Made by a program: the position numbers and the translations under genes. A stretch of DNA of 64,000 bases, from NCBI GenBank assembly GCA_045536305.1, contig JAZSNH010000081.1:1-64000 (forward strand), written 5' to 3'. Of this stretch, positions 16,619 through 25,861 are shown piece after piece. The notes under the pieces were generated by a model. That model did not search any database. It saw nothing but the letters and a program-made list of their open reading frames with translations, and was not told where the DNA came from. Origin of the DNA: JAISGQ01 sp045536305 (lineage in GTDB: Bacteria; Bacillota; Clostridia; Oscillospirales; Acutalibacteraceae). How positions within the stretch are numbered: the stretch's first letter is position 1; each line of letters opens with the position of its first letter.

Positions 16619-19357
16619 ATGTTAAAACTGACCGAAATTGTAAAAACCTACAAAATTGGGGATCAAAAGGTCGAAGCATTGAAGGGTGTAAGCGTAGAAT
16701 TTCGAGCAAACGAGTTTGTATCGATCCTCGGTCACTCGGGATGCGGAAAAACTACAATGCTTAACATCATCGGAGGCTTGGACCGTTACAACTCCGGCGA
16801 TCTTCAGATCAACGGCAAATCAACAAAAAAGTTTAAGGACAAGGACTGGGATTCCTACAGAAATCACTCCATAGGCTTTGTCTTCCAAAGCTACAATCTT
16901 ATAGCTCATCAGAGCGTTCTGGCAAACGTAGAGCTGGCGCTGACCATATCGGGCATATCGAAGTCGGAACGCCGCCGCCGCGCTGTCGAGGTGCTTAAAA
17001 AGGTAGGTCTCGGTGACCAGATAAAGAAAAAACCAAATCAGCTTTCGGGCGGTCAGATGCAGCGTGTTGCCATAGCGCGTGCGCTTATAAACAATCCCGA
17101 CATTCTGCTTGCCGACGAGCCTACAGGCGCGCTCGATTCCGAGACGAGCGTACAGGTCATGGAGCTGCTGAAGGAAATTGCGGAAGATAAGCTTGTAATA
17201 ATGGTAACCCATAACCCGGAGCTTGCTGAGCAGTATTCTACAAGAATAATAAGACTTATTGACGGACAGATCATTTCCGACTCCGATCCGTACAGCGGCG
17301 AGGAAGAGGTGAAAGCGGAAGCTAAGGCGGAGGAAAAGAGCAAGAATAAGAAAAAGAAGGTCGGAATGAATTTCTTTACCGCGCTTTCACTGAGTCTTAA
17401 CAACCTTATGACAAAAAAGGCGAGAACTCTTATGACCGCCTTTGCAGGCAGTATCGGCATAATCGGCATAGCGCTTATAATGTCCGTTTCAAACGGCTTC
17501 CAGCTGTATATCAACAAGGTTCAGGAGGATACCCTTTCCACCTATCCGATACAGATCGATGCAGAGGTCGTTGACATGACAAACATGCTTACATCAATGG
17601 TCGGACAGAGAGAAGAAGCAGAGGAGCATGAGGAAGGATATATATATGCAAACGGCTCACTGCTTGAGATGGTAAACACCTTTACCCAGCAGGTAAAAAT
17701 AAATAATCTTGAGGATTTCAAGGTTTACATTGAGGACGAAAGCAACGAGGTCGACAGCTACGCAAACGCTGTAAGATACAAATATGAAACCGATCTGCAC
17801 ATATATTCATCAGATACGGCAAACGGTGCTCTTCAGCTTAATCCCACAGATATTATGGATCGTGTCTACGGTACAAATATGAGTTCTACTATGGGTGCAA
17901 TGTCTTCGTTCGGAAACATGTCTGAAATGATGAAGACATGGGATGAGTTGATAGAAAATCAGGATCTCCTTGAATCACAGTATGATGTGGTTGCAGGACG
18001 CTGGCCCGAAGCCTACGATGAGGTCATCCTTGTGGCGAGTGAGGGTGGAATCATAAACGAAATGGCACTCTACACTCTCGGCATCAAGGATATTTCCGAG
18101 CTCGACAATCTTATGGCAAGAGCAGCGAGCGGCGAAGAGCTTTCTTCATCGGATGTAAAGATGTCCTATGAAGATGTGCTGGGGCTTACCTATAAGCTTG
18201 TTGTCAACACAGATTACTACACCGATGAAAACGGCGACGGAATATGGGAAGACCGCTCAGAGGATGTTTTGTTTGTAAAGAAGCTGGTGGACAATGCGAT
18301 AGACATCAAGGTCGTTGGTATTGTGATACCCTCGGATGAGGCAGTATCGACCTCGATAAACGGAGCTATCGGATATACCCATGAGCTTACCGAATATGTT
18401 GTAAATGCTGTCAACAACAGCGAAATAGTAAAACAGCAGGTCGCACAGTCCGACACCGATGTTTTCACAGGACTTCCCTTTGAGATTGAAAAGACAGAGA
18501 CTACTCAGCTTCCTAATATGAGCGGCTACGCTGATATGGGAGCAGGCTATCCGATCGTAAGCGGAGCGGATATGAGTGCCGCAATGATGAGCGGTACGGA
18601 TATCGGTGCTTTCGGCACCGCAGCAGGAAATATGGGCGGCTATGCAGGCGCAGATCCTTCGATGATGGGCGGTGTTGATCTATCCACTCTCACAGAGGAG
18701 GAGATCGCACTGTACACTCAGTATATGAATGCAGCGGTCAGAAAGAACACCTACGATGACAACATGCTTCTGTTCGGCGTAAGTGATCTTGATAAACCTT
18801 CCTCCATCTATATTTACCCGACCGATTTCAAATCGAAGGAAGCACTTATCGATATCATAGATGAATACAATAACAGCGTTGCAGACGCAGACAGGCTGAT
18901 ATACACCGACTATATCGGCATCATGATCTCGGGCATGAGCACAATTATAGATACCATTTCTTATGTTCTTATCGCGTTTGTATCAATTTCTCTTATCGTT
19001 TCCTCCATTATGATAGGTGTCATCACTTATATTTCCGTGCTTGAAAGAACGAAGGAAATAGGTGTTCTCCGTGCAATGGGTGCATCGAAAAAGGATATTT
19101 CCCGTGTGTTCAACGCAGAAACACTTATCGTGGGATTTGTGGCAGGTGCGATAGGCATATTGGCTACACTGCTGCTGTGTATTCCCATCAATATCATCAT
19201 CGCTTCTCTTGCAAGCATAGGAGAGGTTGCACAGCTTCCTCTTTCGGGCGGTATAGGACTTATTGTAATAAGCATGCTCCTTACCGTAATAGCAGGCCTT
19301 ATTCCTTCGCGTGTTGCGGCAAAGAAGGATCCCGTTGAGGCTCTGCGTACCGAATAA
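16619..19357 (+). CDS. ABC transporter with fused ATPase and FtsX/MacB-type permease
   Basis: The 912-residue protein joins an N-terminal ABC ATPase to a MacB/FtsX permease. The ATPase has Walker A GHSGCGKT, signature LSGGQ and Walker B LLADEPTGALD. The permease has one helix near 270, a large outside domain and three helices near the C terminus. The outside domain contains a long Met/Gly/Ala/Ser-rich low-complexity stretch coded around 18510-18690. Such proteins drive extrusion of peptides, antibiotics or lipids by mechanotransmission rather than by a channel. ATG 16619 follows AAAGGAAAAGG. Cotranscription with the upstream MarR gene suggests a resistance role. Confidence 0.9.
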   Translation: MLKLTEIVKTYKIGDQKVEALKGVSVEFRANEFVSILGHSGCGKTTMLNIIGGLDRYNSGDLQINGKSTKKFKDKDWDSYRNHSIGFVFQSYNLIAHQSVLANVELALTISGISKSERRRRAVEVLKKVGLGDQIKKKPNQLSGGQMQRVAIARALINNPDILLADEPTGALDSETSVQVMELLKEIAEDKLVIMVTHNPELAEQYSTRIIRLIDGQIISDSDPYSGEEEVKAEAKAEEKSKNKKKKVGMNFFTALSLSLNNLMTKKARTLMTAFAGSIGIIGIALIMSVSNGFQLYINKVQEDTLSTYPIQIDAEVVDMTNMLTSMVGQREEAEEHEEGYIYANGSLLEMVNTFTQQVKINNLEDFKVYIEDESNEVDSYANAVRYKYETDLHIYSSDTANGALQLNPTDIMDRVYGTNMSSTMGAMSSFGNMSEMMKTWDELIENQDLLESQYDVVAGRWPEAYDEVILVASEGGIINEMALYTLGIKDISELDNLMARAASGEELSSSDVKMSYEDVLGLTYKLVVNTDYYTDENGDGIWEDRSEDVLFVKKLVDNAIDIKVVGIVIPSDEAVSTSINGAIGYTHELTEYVVNAVNNSEIVKQQVAQSDTDVFTGLPFEIEKTETTQLPNMSGYADMGAGYPIVSGADMSAAMMSGTDIGAFGTAAGNMGGYAGADPSMMGGVDLSTLTEEEIALYTQYMNAAVRKNTYDDNMLLFGVSDLDKPSSIYIYPTDFKSKEALIDIIDEYNNSVADADRLIYTDYIGIMISGMSTIIDTISYVLIAFVSISLIVSSIMIGVITYISVLERTKEIGVLRAMGASKKDISRVFNAETLIVGFVAGAIGILATLLLCIPINIIIASLASIGEVAQLPLSGGIGLIVISMLLTVIAGLIPSRVAAKKDPVEALRTE

Positions 19358-19411
19358 CTATTGCCAACAGGCTGAATTTATAGTAAAATACACCTTATGG
19401 GGGTGTGCTGC

Positions 19412-20224
19412 TTGTTCGGCTATGTTGTTGCAAATTCCTGCATACTTTCGCAGGAGCAAAAAACAGATTACAGAGAATGCTACTGTGCAGTCTGCAAGGC
19501 TATAGGCGACGGATACGGACAGCTTTGCAGACTGACACTGACCTATGATATGACCTTTCTTTCACTGCTGCTTGAGGGGGTATACTCACTTTCAAGAGAG
19601 AAAAGAGAGATTAGATGTCCTGCACATCCATTTAAAAAATGCAGTATAAGCGAAAGCGAAGCATCCTCTTACGCAGCAGCAATGAATGTGCTGCTTGCAT
19701 ATTACAATCTGCTTGATAACTGGTCGGATGATAAAAGCCTTCCCTCACTGACCTTTGCAGGAGTCATCAAAAGGAAGAAGAAAAAGGCAGAAAAGCAGTA
19801 CCCGAGACAAAGCGCGGCAATAAAAGCCTGTCTCAAAAAGCTTTCTGAAACAGAAAGGGCGGGAATAGTAAATCCCGATATTCCGTCGTCTGTTTTCGGT
19901 GAGCTTATGGGTGAGCTGTTTGTGTGGAAGGTGGACGAAAATGAAAGCGAGCTTCGAGCCTTCGGTATGGCTCTTGGCAGGTATATATATATACTCGATG
20001 CCTGCATAGATTTTAAAAAGGATATAAAAAAGAAAAAATACAACCCCATGATACAGTCAACAGCCTCCGATTTTGAACCAACGCTGACCTTACTTATGGG
20101 TGAATGCTCGCAGGCTTTTAAAAAATTAAATATCGTAAAAAATAAGGACCTGCTTGAAAATATAATATATTCCGGAGTTTGGACACGATGGGAGCAGGCG
20201 AAGAGAAAGGAGGAGCACAGGTGA
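19412..20224 (+). CDS. DUF5685-family protein (unknown function)
   Basis: The product (about 270 residues) matches the Clostridia family that begins MFGYV and has an early Cys pair (CYCAVC), a Cys later in CPAHPF, and conserved Asp in LLDNWSDD and LDACIDFKKD. I place the start at the TTG of 19412, because the family begins at this Phe-Gly-Tyr and GGGGTG lies upstream; the in-frame ATG at 19397 has no ribosome site. The aspartate-rich helical bundle resembles, but is not proven to be, a prenyl-synthase-like fold. The stop overlaps the J-protein start (GTGA), so the two are coupled. Confidence 0.75.
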   Translation: MFGYVVANSCILSQEQKTDYRECYCAVCKAIGDGYGQLCRLTLTYDMTFLSLLLEGVYSLSREKREIRCPAHPFKKCSISESEASSYAAAMNVLLAYYNLLDNWSDDKSLPSLTFAGVIKRKKKKAEKQYPRQSAAIKACLKKLSETERAGIVNPDIPSSVFGELMGELFVWKVDENESELRAFGMALGRYIYILDACIDFKKDIKKKKYNPMIQSTASDFEPTLTLLMGECSQAFKKLNIVKNKDLLENIIYSGVWTRWEQAKRKEEHR

Positions 20225-20916
20225 GCGATCCATACAAGGTACTGGGGGTATCCCCGGGAGCCAGTGAAGAGGAAATTACCAAAGCATACCGCAAGCTGGC
20301 AAAAAAATATCATCCCGATTTAAATCCGGGAGATAAAAACGCCGCTGCAAAGATGAGTGAAATAAACGCAGCTTACGACAGGCTGAAAAACGGCGATACA
20401 TCATCGGGTACATCGGATTACGGCAATTCGTCCCGCGGCTACGGCGGCTACAATCCTTACGGCGGATATAATCCGTTTGACGGCTTCGGCGGTTTTGGCG
20501 GTTTCGGATATGAACGGCAGAACACATCTCAGAGAAGCTTTACCGAAATGGACTCGGTCCGCGCATATCTTCGCGCAAGCCAGTATGCACAGGCACTTCA
20601 TGTGCTCTCCGAAATAACCGAGAGAAATGCTGAATGGTACTATTACAGCGCCATTGCCAATTACGGAGCAGGCAATACGATAACGGCAAGAAACCACGCC
20701 CAGACCGCTGTGAATATGGATCCGAACAATCAGGAATATCGCAGGATTCAGGCGATAATCGAACGGGGAGGCCATGTTTACACTCAGCAGAGCCAATCCT
20801 TCGGCCTGCCCAATGCATACTGCAATAACGTTTGCTGCTCGGCCTGCCTCTCTCAGCTGTGCTGCTATGCAATGAACAGCGGATGCTGCTACGGCTTCGG
20901 AAGGCCCTTTTGCTGA
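20221..20916 (+). CDS. J-domain co-chaperone with TPR-like region and Cys-rich tail
   Basis: The product (231 residues) begins with a complete J domain (HPD at 31-33), which should stimulate an Hsp70 ATPase. A Gly/Tyr/Phe-rich linker and a helical TPR-like region (about 115-185) follow. It ends in 31 residues with nine cysteines. It lacks the zinc-finger and client domains of DnaJ, so it is a specialised J protein. GTG at 20221 follows AAAGGAGG; an ATG at 20179 would overlap far into DUF5685. Its place between DUF5685 and a zinc-ribbon membrane protein suggests a shared job. Confidence 0.88.
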   Translation: MSDPYKVLGVSPGASEEEITKAYRKLAKKYHPDLNPGDKNAAAKMSEINAAYDRLKNGDTSSGTSDYGNSSRGYGGYNPYGGYNPFDGFGGFGGFGYERQNTSQRSFTEMDSVRAYLRASQYAQALHVLSEITERNAEWYYYSAIANYGAGNTITARNHAQTAVNMDPNNQEYRRIQAIIERGGHVYTQQSQSFGLPNAYCNNVCCSACLSQLCCYAMNSGCCYGFGRPFC

Positions 20917-20931
20917 AAGGAGTTATATTGA

Positions 20932-21324
20932 ATGAACGCTATTCAAAGATTTTTTTACGGGCGCAACGGCTTTGATCAGCTCAACATATTCTTTTTTGTA
21001 CTTTATTTTGTGTTTTTTATTGTAACTATCTTCCTGCCCTGGCTTGTGTTTTATATCCTGATGGTCGCACTGCTTGTGGTCATGGTGTGGAGAACACTTT
21101 CCAAAAATCTGGTGCAAAGAAGAAAAGAAAACGCCACGTTTTTAAAATTGTGGAACCCTGTCGCACAGTTTATAAGACTTCCTTTTCTCAAGCTTAGAGA
21201 CAGAAAAACGCATAAATATGTAAAATGTCCCTCGTGCAAAAAGTATATGAGGGTTAAAAAAGGCAAGGGCGAGAGATATATAAATTGTCCTATGTGCGAC
21301 AACAGATTTAACGTAAAATCATAA
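20932..21324 (+). CDS. Small membrane protein with C-terminal zinc ribbon
   Basis: The product (130 residues) has two membrane helices (about 20-40 and 41-58) and a cytoplasmic basic stretch. It ends in a zinc ribbon with CPSC and CPMC pairs 22 residues apart. It starts 16 bases after the J-protein stop with GAAAGGAG before it, so it is the third gene of the cluster. The ribbon could bind zinc and dock the soluble partners at the membrane. No assigned function is known to me. Confidence 0.75.
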   Translation: MNAIQRFFYGRNGFDQLNIFFFVLYFVFFIVTIFLPWLVFYILMVALLVVMVWRTLSKNLVQRRKENATFLKLWNPVAQFIRLPFLKLRDRKTHKYVKCPSCKKYMRVKKGKGERYINCPMCDNRFNVKS

Positions 21325-21380
21325 AAAAGACTGTGATGAGCAGAAATGCTCTTAAACTAAAATTATAAATTGAAAAATAC

Positions 21381-21417
21381 AATGCCCTCCAAAAGCAACA
21401 AGCTTTTGGAGGGCATT
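21381..21417 (-). terminator. Terminator of the heterodimeric ABC operon
   Basis: Sixteen-base perfect arms (AATGCCCTCCAAAAGC) around a short loop; on the minus strand followed by GTATTTTTC. Confidence 0.9.
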
Positions 21418-21434
21418 AAACTTGCTTTGAGAAA

Positions 21435-23360
21435 TCAGCTCAGCTCAAACATACCTGTATAAAGCTGATAATATTTGCCCTTCTGGGCGATAAGTGCGTC
21501 ATGGCTGCCGCGTTCGATGATCTCGCCCTTTTCAAGAACCATAATAGCATCGGAATTGCGAACGGTTGAGAGTCTGTGAGCTATTACAAAGACTGTTCTG
21601 CCTTCCATAAGCTTATCCATACCTTTTTCGATAAGCCTTTCTGTTCTGGTATCGATCGAGCTTGTAGCTTCGTCGAGAATAAGAACAGGAGGATCGGCAA
21701 CTGCGGCACGTGCTATAGCGATAAGCTGGCGCTGTCCCTGAGAAAGATTTGCTCCGTCCGCGGTGAGCATGGTGTTATAGCCTTCGGGCAGATGCTGTAT
21801 AAACCAATGAGCATTTGCTATCTTTGCGGCGGCAATGCATTCTTCATCGGTTGCGTCAAGCTTGCCGTAGCGAATATTGTCCATAACGGTGCCTGTAAAA
21901 AGATGGGTATCCTGAAGCACCATAGCAAGGGAACGCCTCAGATCATCCTTCTTTATTTTGTTGATATTGATGCCGTCATAGCGTATTTTGCCGTCGGGCA
22001 CATCGTAAAAGCGGTTGATAAGATTGGTTATTGTTGTTTTTCCTGCACCGGTGGAGCCGACAAATGCGATCTTCTCGCCTTCGTTTGCATAAAGTGAAAT
22101 ACCGTTGAGAACGGTCTTATTTTCTTCATAGCCGAATACAACATCCTCAAATTCGACCTCGCCCTTGAGGAGAGTGTAGGTGATGCTGCCGTCGCTGTGA
22201 GGGTGCTTCCATGCCCATACACCGGTACGACTCTCGCTTTCGGTTATATTTCCGTCTGCATCTATAGAGGCATTTACCAAAGTAACATAGCCGTCATCGA
22301 TTTCAGGCTCGGCATCTATGACCTCAAAAATTCGCTCAGCACCTGCAAGAGCCATAAGAATGGCGTTTATCTGCTGGCTCATCATTGTAATAGGACGTGA
22401 GAAATTTCGCGTGAAGGTGAGGAAGGAGGCAAGTGTGCCGAGTGTGATAGAGCCGGTAAGAATGGCGATAACAGCGCCGACCAGAGCGGTTATCGCATAA
22501 TGAGCATGGGAAAGGTTGCCCATTATGGGGTGGAGAATATTTGCAAAGGTGTGAGCCTTGGTGGATGCTGCGGCGAGGTCTGCATTGAGAGCATCAAACT
22601 CTTCCTTTACCTTATCTTCGTGGCAGAAAACCTTGACAACCTTCTGGCCTTCGATCATTTCTTCGATATGACCGTTTACCTTTCCAATGTTTTTCTGCTG
22701 CTCCATAAAATATTTGCCGCTCTTTTTTCCGATGGTGCCGACGATATAGAGGATCAAAAAGAGCATAAGAACGACAAGTATTGTAAGCTCCCAGCTGAGT
22801 ATGCACATCATAACAAATACAGAGACAACGGTAAGCAATGAGCTTATAAAGTTTGTGATAGTGTTGCTCATAAAATCGCGAAGAGCATCGATATCGTTTG
22901 TGTAGCGGCTCATAAGCTCACCGTGTGTGCGTGTATCGAAGAACTTGACGGGCAGCTTCTGCATGTTTGAAAACATTTCGGTTCTTATCCTAAGCAGTGT
23001 GCGTGTGGAAACATTGAGCATCAGCCTGCTGGCAATAACATTGAAAAGCACAGCGCAGATATAAATAACAGCGATGGTTGTCGTTGTGCCAATAAGCTCG
23101 TTGAATCTGTCTGCCGAAGGGATAAGGGTGCCGTTTTCGGTTACGGCAGTGGAAATGCTGTCGATAAGGGGCTTTAGAAGGTAGGTTGCGATTACCTCAA
23201 AAAGAGAGATAAGGACAACAAAAACAAGTATCACTATCATGCTGACCTTGTATTTGAACATATAGGAAAGCACACGGGAAAGAGTTTTTCCTGCATTTTT
23301 GGGCTTTGATACGGCTGCCATGGCTTTTTTGCCTGCGCCGCCCATTTTAGGTCCTGCCAT
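21435..23360 (-). CDS. ABC exporter half-transporter, catalytic subunit
   Basis: This half transporter (641 residues) has six membrane helices and then an ATPase with Walker A GSTGAGKT, signature LSQGQ and Walker B LILDEATSSID with the catalytic glutamate. About 50 residues between the helices and the ATPase form an extra insert. A basic, glycine/alanine-rich head precedes helix 1. The start overlaps the upstream stop by one base (TAATG), so it is translated with the partner at 23360-25162. Together they look like BmrCD/LmrCD-type heterodimeric exporters. Substrate unknown; a MarR repressor gene heads the operon. Confidence 0.92.
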   Translation of the reverse strand: MAGPKMGGAGKKAMAAVSKPKNAGKTLSRVLSYMFKYKVSMIVILVFVVLISLFEVIATYLLKPLIDSISTAVTENGTLIPSADRFNELIGTTTTIAVIYICAVLFNVIASRLMLNVSTRTLLRIRTEMFSNMQKLPVKFFDTRTHGELMSRYTNDIDALRDFMSNTITNFISSLLTVVSVFVMMCILSWELTILVVLMLFLILYIVGTIGKKSGKYFMEQQKNIGKVNGHIEEMIEGQKVVKVFCHEDKVKEEFDALNADLAAASTKAHTFANILHPIMGNLSHAHYAITALVGAVIAILTGSITLGTLASFLTFTRNFSRPITMMSQQINAILMALAGAERIFEVIDAEPEIDDGYVTLVNASIDADGNITESESRTGVWAWKHPHSDGSITYTLLKGEVEFEDVVFGYEENKTVLNGISLYANEGEKIAFVGSTGAGKTTITNLINRFYDVPDGKIRYDGININKIKKDDLRRSLAMVLQDTHLFTGTVMDNIRYGKLDATDEECIAAAKIANAHWFIQHLPEGYNTMLTADGANLSQGQRQLIAIARAAVADPPVLILDEATSSIDTRTERLIEKGMDKLMEGRTVFVIAHRLSTVRNSDAIMVLEKGEIIERGSHDALIAQKGKYYQLYTGMFELS

Positions 23361-25162
23361 TAGTCCTGCTCTCCTTTCTGCTGAGATTCATAAACCTCAC
23401 GGTAAATTTCGTTGCTTTCGAGAAGCTCATCGTGAGTGCCGATCGCATTTATCCTGCCGTTGTCCATGACGATTATTCTGTCGGCATCGGAAACGGAAGA
23501 TATCCTCTGAGCGATTATTATTGTTGTAGTATCTGAAAGCTCGCTTCTCAGAGCTTCGCGGATAGAAGCGTCAGTAGCGGTATCAACAGCGCTTGTGCTG
23601 TCGTCCATGATTATGATCTTAGGCTTTTTAAGCAGTGCGCGTGCGATGCAAAGCCGCTGCTTCTGTCCGCCCGATACATTCACACCGCCCTGACCGAGCT
23701 CAGTGTTGTAGCCGTCGGGGAAGCTTTCGATAAAATCATGAGCACAGGCTGTTTTGCAAGCCTCGATAAGCTGCTGGTCTGTTGCGTTCTCGTTTCCCCA
23801 ACGAAGATTTTCTGCAATAGTGCCTGAGAAAAGAACATTCTTCTGCAAAACCATTGCGACATTGTTTCTAAGCTCGTTGAGCGAATAATCACGAACATCC
23901 ACTCCGCCGACCTTTACCGAGCCGTCTGCCACATCATAAAGCCTGGGGATAAGCTGAACAAGGGTGCTCTTTGCAGAGCCTGTGCCGCCTATGATGCCGA
24001 TCGTTTCGCCGGAGTTTATGTGCAGATCGATGTTTTCAAGAGTGAGGTTGTCGGGGTTCTTTGAATAACTGAAATCGACCATATCAAAGTCAATACTGCC
24101 GTTTTCAACCTTGATATCGGACGGATTATCGGAAATATCAAGCTCTTCGCCGAGGACCTCGTTGATTCGTGTGATCGATGCACGTGAAAGCACGATGTTA
24201 ATAAGTATCATACCAAGCATGAGAAGGCTCATGAGTATCTGGGTGATATAGGAAATAAAGCTGATAAGCTGGCCGCTGGTCATGGTGCTGTCGATGAGAT
24301 AAGGCTCAACACCGCTCTCGATAGAACCGTTTATTACCATAGAGCCGCCGAAGAGAAGAACAAATATAATGCATGCATACATGCACAAGGACATTATGGG
24401 CATTCCGTAAACGAGAAGCTTTTCAGCCTTTATCTGCATATTTCGCAGATCATCGGCAGACCTGCGGAACTTGTCGTCCTCGTATTCGCCTCGTACAAAA
24501 GCCTTGACAACACGCATTGCTATCAGGTTTTCCTGAACGGTTGCATTCATATTGTCCACACGCTCAAGCATTGCCTTGAAACGGGGATAAGCAAGAACCA
24601 TAAGAACACCGAGAACTGCGACCATAAGAGGCATAATGACCGCAAAAACAGTTGAAAGACTTCCGCTGAGCCTTGTGGCCATAATAAGACCGCCTATCAT
24701 CATAAAGGGAGCTCTTATAGCCATTCTCAGAAGCATGGCAAAAACGTTCTGAGTGTTTGTTACATCGGTGGTAAGCCTTGTGACAAGCGAAGCGGTCGAG
24801 AAGTGGTCTGTGTTTGCAAAGGAAAAATCCTGCACCTTATAAAAAAGTGCCTGACGAAGATTCTTTGCAAAGCCTGCACCTGCAACTGCCGCATTCCTGC
24901 CTGCCATTGCGCCGCAGAAAAGGGAGAACAGGGCACAGAGGATCATAAGACCGCCCATCATGGCGACATAGCCTATCTGATCGCCCTTGTCGGTGAAGAG
25001 GGGAGTAAGATCACCCTTGGCTGCATTTATTCCGTTGTTTATACCGTTATCAACAATAAGTGAAATAATAAACGGTATAAGAATTTCCATTCCGACCTCG
25101 CCTAACATAAGGATAGGTGTTATGATGGCATTCATTTTGTATTTTCCGACATATCTAAGCAT
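23360..25162 (-). CDS. ABC exporter half-transporter, degenerate-site subunit
   Basis: The product (600 residues) is again a six-helix exporter plus ATPase. Its Walker B ends in Asp instead of the catalytic Glu (IIIMDDSTSAVD), and Walker A has an alanine in the usual glycine place (GGTGSAKS). The signature VSGGQ is intact. This is the pattern of the non-catalytic partner in asymmetric heterodimers. The ATG at 25162 gives a sensible distance to GGAGGT; one at 25171 sits too near. Its start lies inside the end of the MarR gene, so translation is coupled. Confidence 0.92.
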   Translation of the reverse strand: MLRYVGKYKMNAIITPILMLGEVGMEILIPFIISLIVDNGINNGINAAKGDLTPLFTDKGDQIGYVAMMGGLMILCALFSLFCGAMAGRNAAVAGAGFAKNLRQALFYKVQDFSFANTDHFSTASLVTRLTTDVTNTQNVFAMLLRMAIRAPFMMIGGLIMATRLSGSLSTVFAVIMPLMVAVLGVLMVLAYPRFKAMLERVDNMNATVQENLIAMRVVKAFVRGEYEDDKFRRSADDLRNMQIKAEKLLVYGMPIMSLCMYACIIFVLLFGGSMVINGSIESGVEPYLIDSTMTSGQLISFISYITQILMSLLMLGMILINIVLSRASITRINEVLGEELDISDNPSDIKVENGSIDFDMVDFSYSKNPDNLTLENIDLHINSGETIGIIGGTGSAKSTLVQLIPRLYDVADGSVKVGGVDVRDYSLNELRNNVAMVLQKNVLFSGTIAENLRWGNENATDQQLIEACKTACAHDFIESFPDGYNTELGQGGVNVSGGQKQRLCIARALLKKPKIIIMDDSTSAVDTATDASIREALRSELSDTTTIIIAQRISSVSDADRIIVMDNGRINAIGTHDELLESNEIYREVYESQQKGEQD

Positions 25163-25673
25163 CGACTGCATCTACCTCCTGTTTTTCTGCCGATTTTCTG
25201 TCGTTGTCTGCGATTTCGCCTGCAAGGGCAGCGATAACGCAAGGGTCGCTTCGATCTGCATTTTTTTCAAGGTTAAATATAATTCGGTCAAGATAAGACG
25301 CAAAGCATTTAAGATCATCCTCTGAAAAACCCTCAATGGCGCGTTCATCGACCATGTCAAGAACAATACGGCACTGCTTCAGCGCATCAATACCCTGTTC
25401 GGTTATTGAAAGTCTGTTGCAGCGCGCGTTGCAATCATCGGTCTTACGGGTGATAAACCCGGATTTTTCAAGCCGCTTGGCAGAAACAGCAACAGATGCG
25501 GGAGTGACCATCAGCATATCTGCAAGTTCCTTTTGCGTACAGCCGTTATGATCGTATACCGCTTCCATTACGGGATACTGACCGGGGTAAAGAGGAAAAG
25601 CCACCTGCCGGGTGACAAGGCGCGTAAGAAGCTGGATCTGTGTGAGCTTGCCGAAAATATCACGGTTTTTCAT
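25155..25673 (-). CDS. MarR family transcriptional regulator of the ABC exporter operon
   Basis: The product (172 residues) shows the MarR winged helix (QKELADMLMVTPASVAVSAK) and a charged wing (DDCNARCNRLSITEQG). The ATG at 25673 has GGGAGGTGAT upstream, though spacing is long at about 13 bases; no better start is in frame. The gene leads the ABC exporter operon, overlaps it by eight bases and probably represses it. It has a clear promoter, and an inverted repeat lies between that promoter and the gene. Confidence 0.9.
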   Translation of the reverse strand: MKNRDIFGKLTQIQLLTRLVTRQVAFPLYPGQYPVMEAVYDHNGCTQKELADMLMVTPASVAVSAKRLEKSGFITRKTDDCNARCNRLSITEQGIDALKQCRIVLDMVDERAIEGFSEDDLKCFASYLDRIIFNLEKNADRSDPCVIAALAGEIADNDRKSAEKQEVDAVDA

Positions 25674-25698
25674 GAATAAATCATCACCTCCCGTCGAA

Positions 25699-25712
25699 AT
25701 TAGCCGACTAAT
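25699..25712 (-). promoter_or_regulatory. Candidate MarR operator
   Basis: Inverted repeat ATTAG-CCGA-CTAAT between the promoter and the ribosome site of the MarR gene. A looser TTAA-type repeat lies just beside it, nearer the -10 box. Confidence 0.5.
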
Positions 25713-25735
25713 AATTAACCGTTTAACTGTATGAT

Positions 25736-25764
25736 ATATTAGCATATTTCAAAAATAAAGTCAA
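25736..25764 (-). promoter_or_regulatory. Sigma-A promoter of the MarR/ABC exporter operon
   Basis: Minus strand: TTGACT, 17-base spacer, TAATAT. Confidence 0.75.
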
Positions 25765-25816
25765 ATGATGCATTTATGAAATGTGCTGATTATCTGTGCA
25801 TCAGAGTGTAAAGAAA

Positions 25817-25853
25817 GACTATATCCCGGTGGAGTGAAGCCACCGGGATATAG
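25817..25853 (-). terminator. Terminator of the P-type ATPase gene
   Basis: Fourteen-base arms CTATATCCCGGTGG and CCACCGGGATATAG around a seven-base loop; minus-strand tail TCTTTCTTT. Confidence 0.85.
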
Positions 25854-25861
25854 AGTATATT

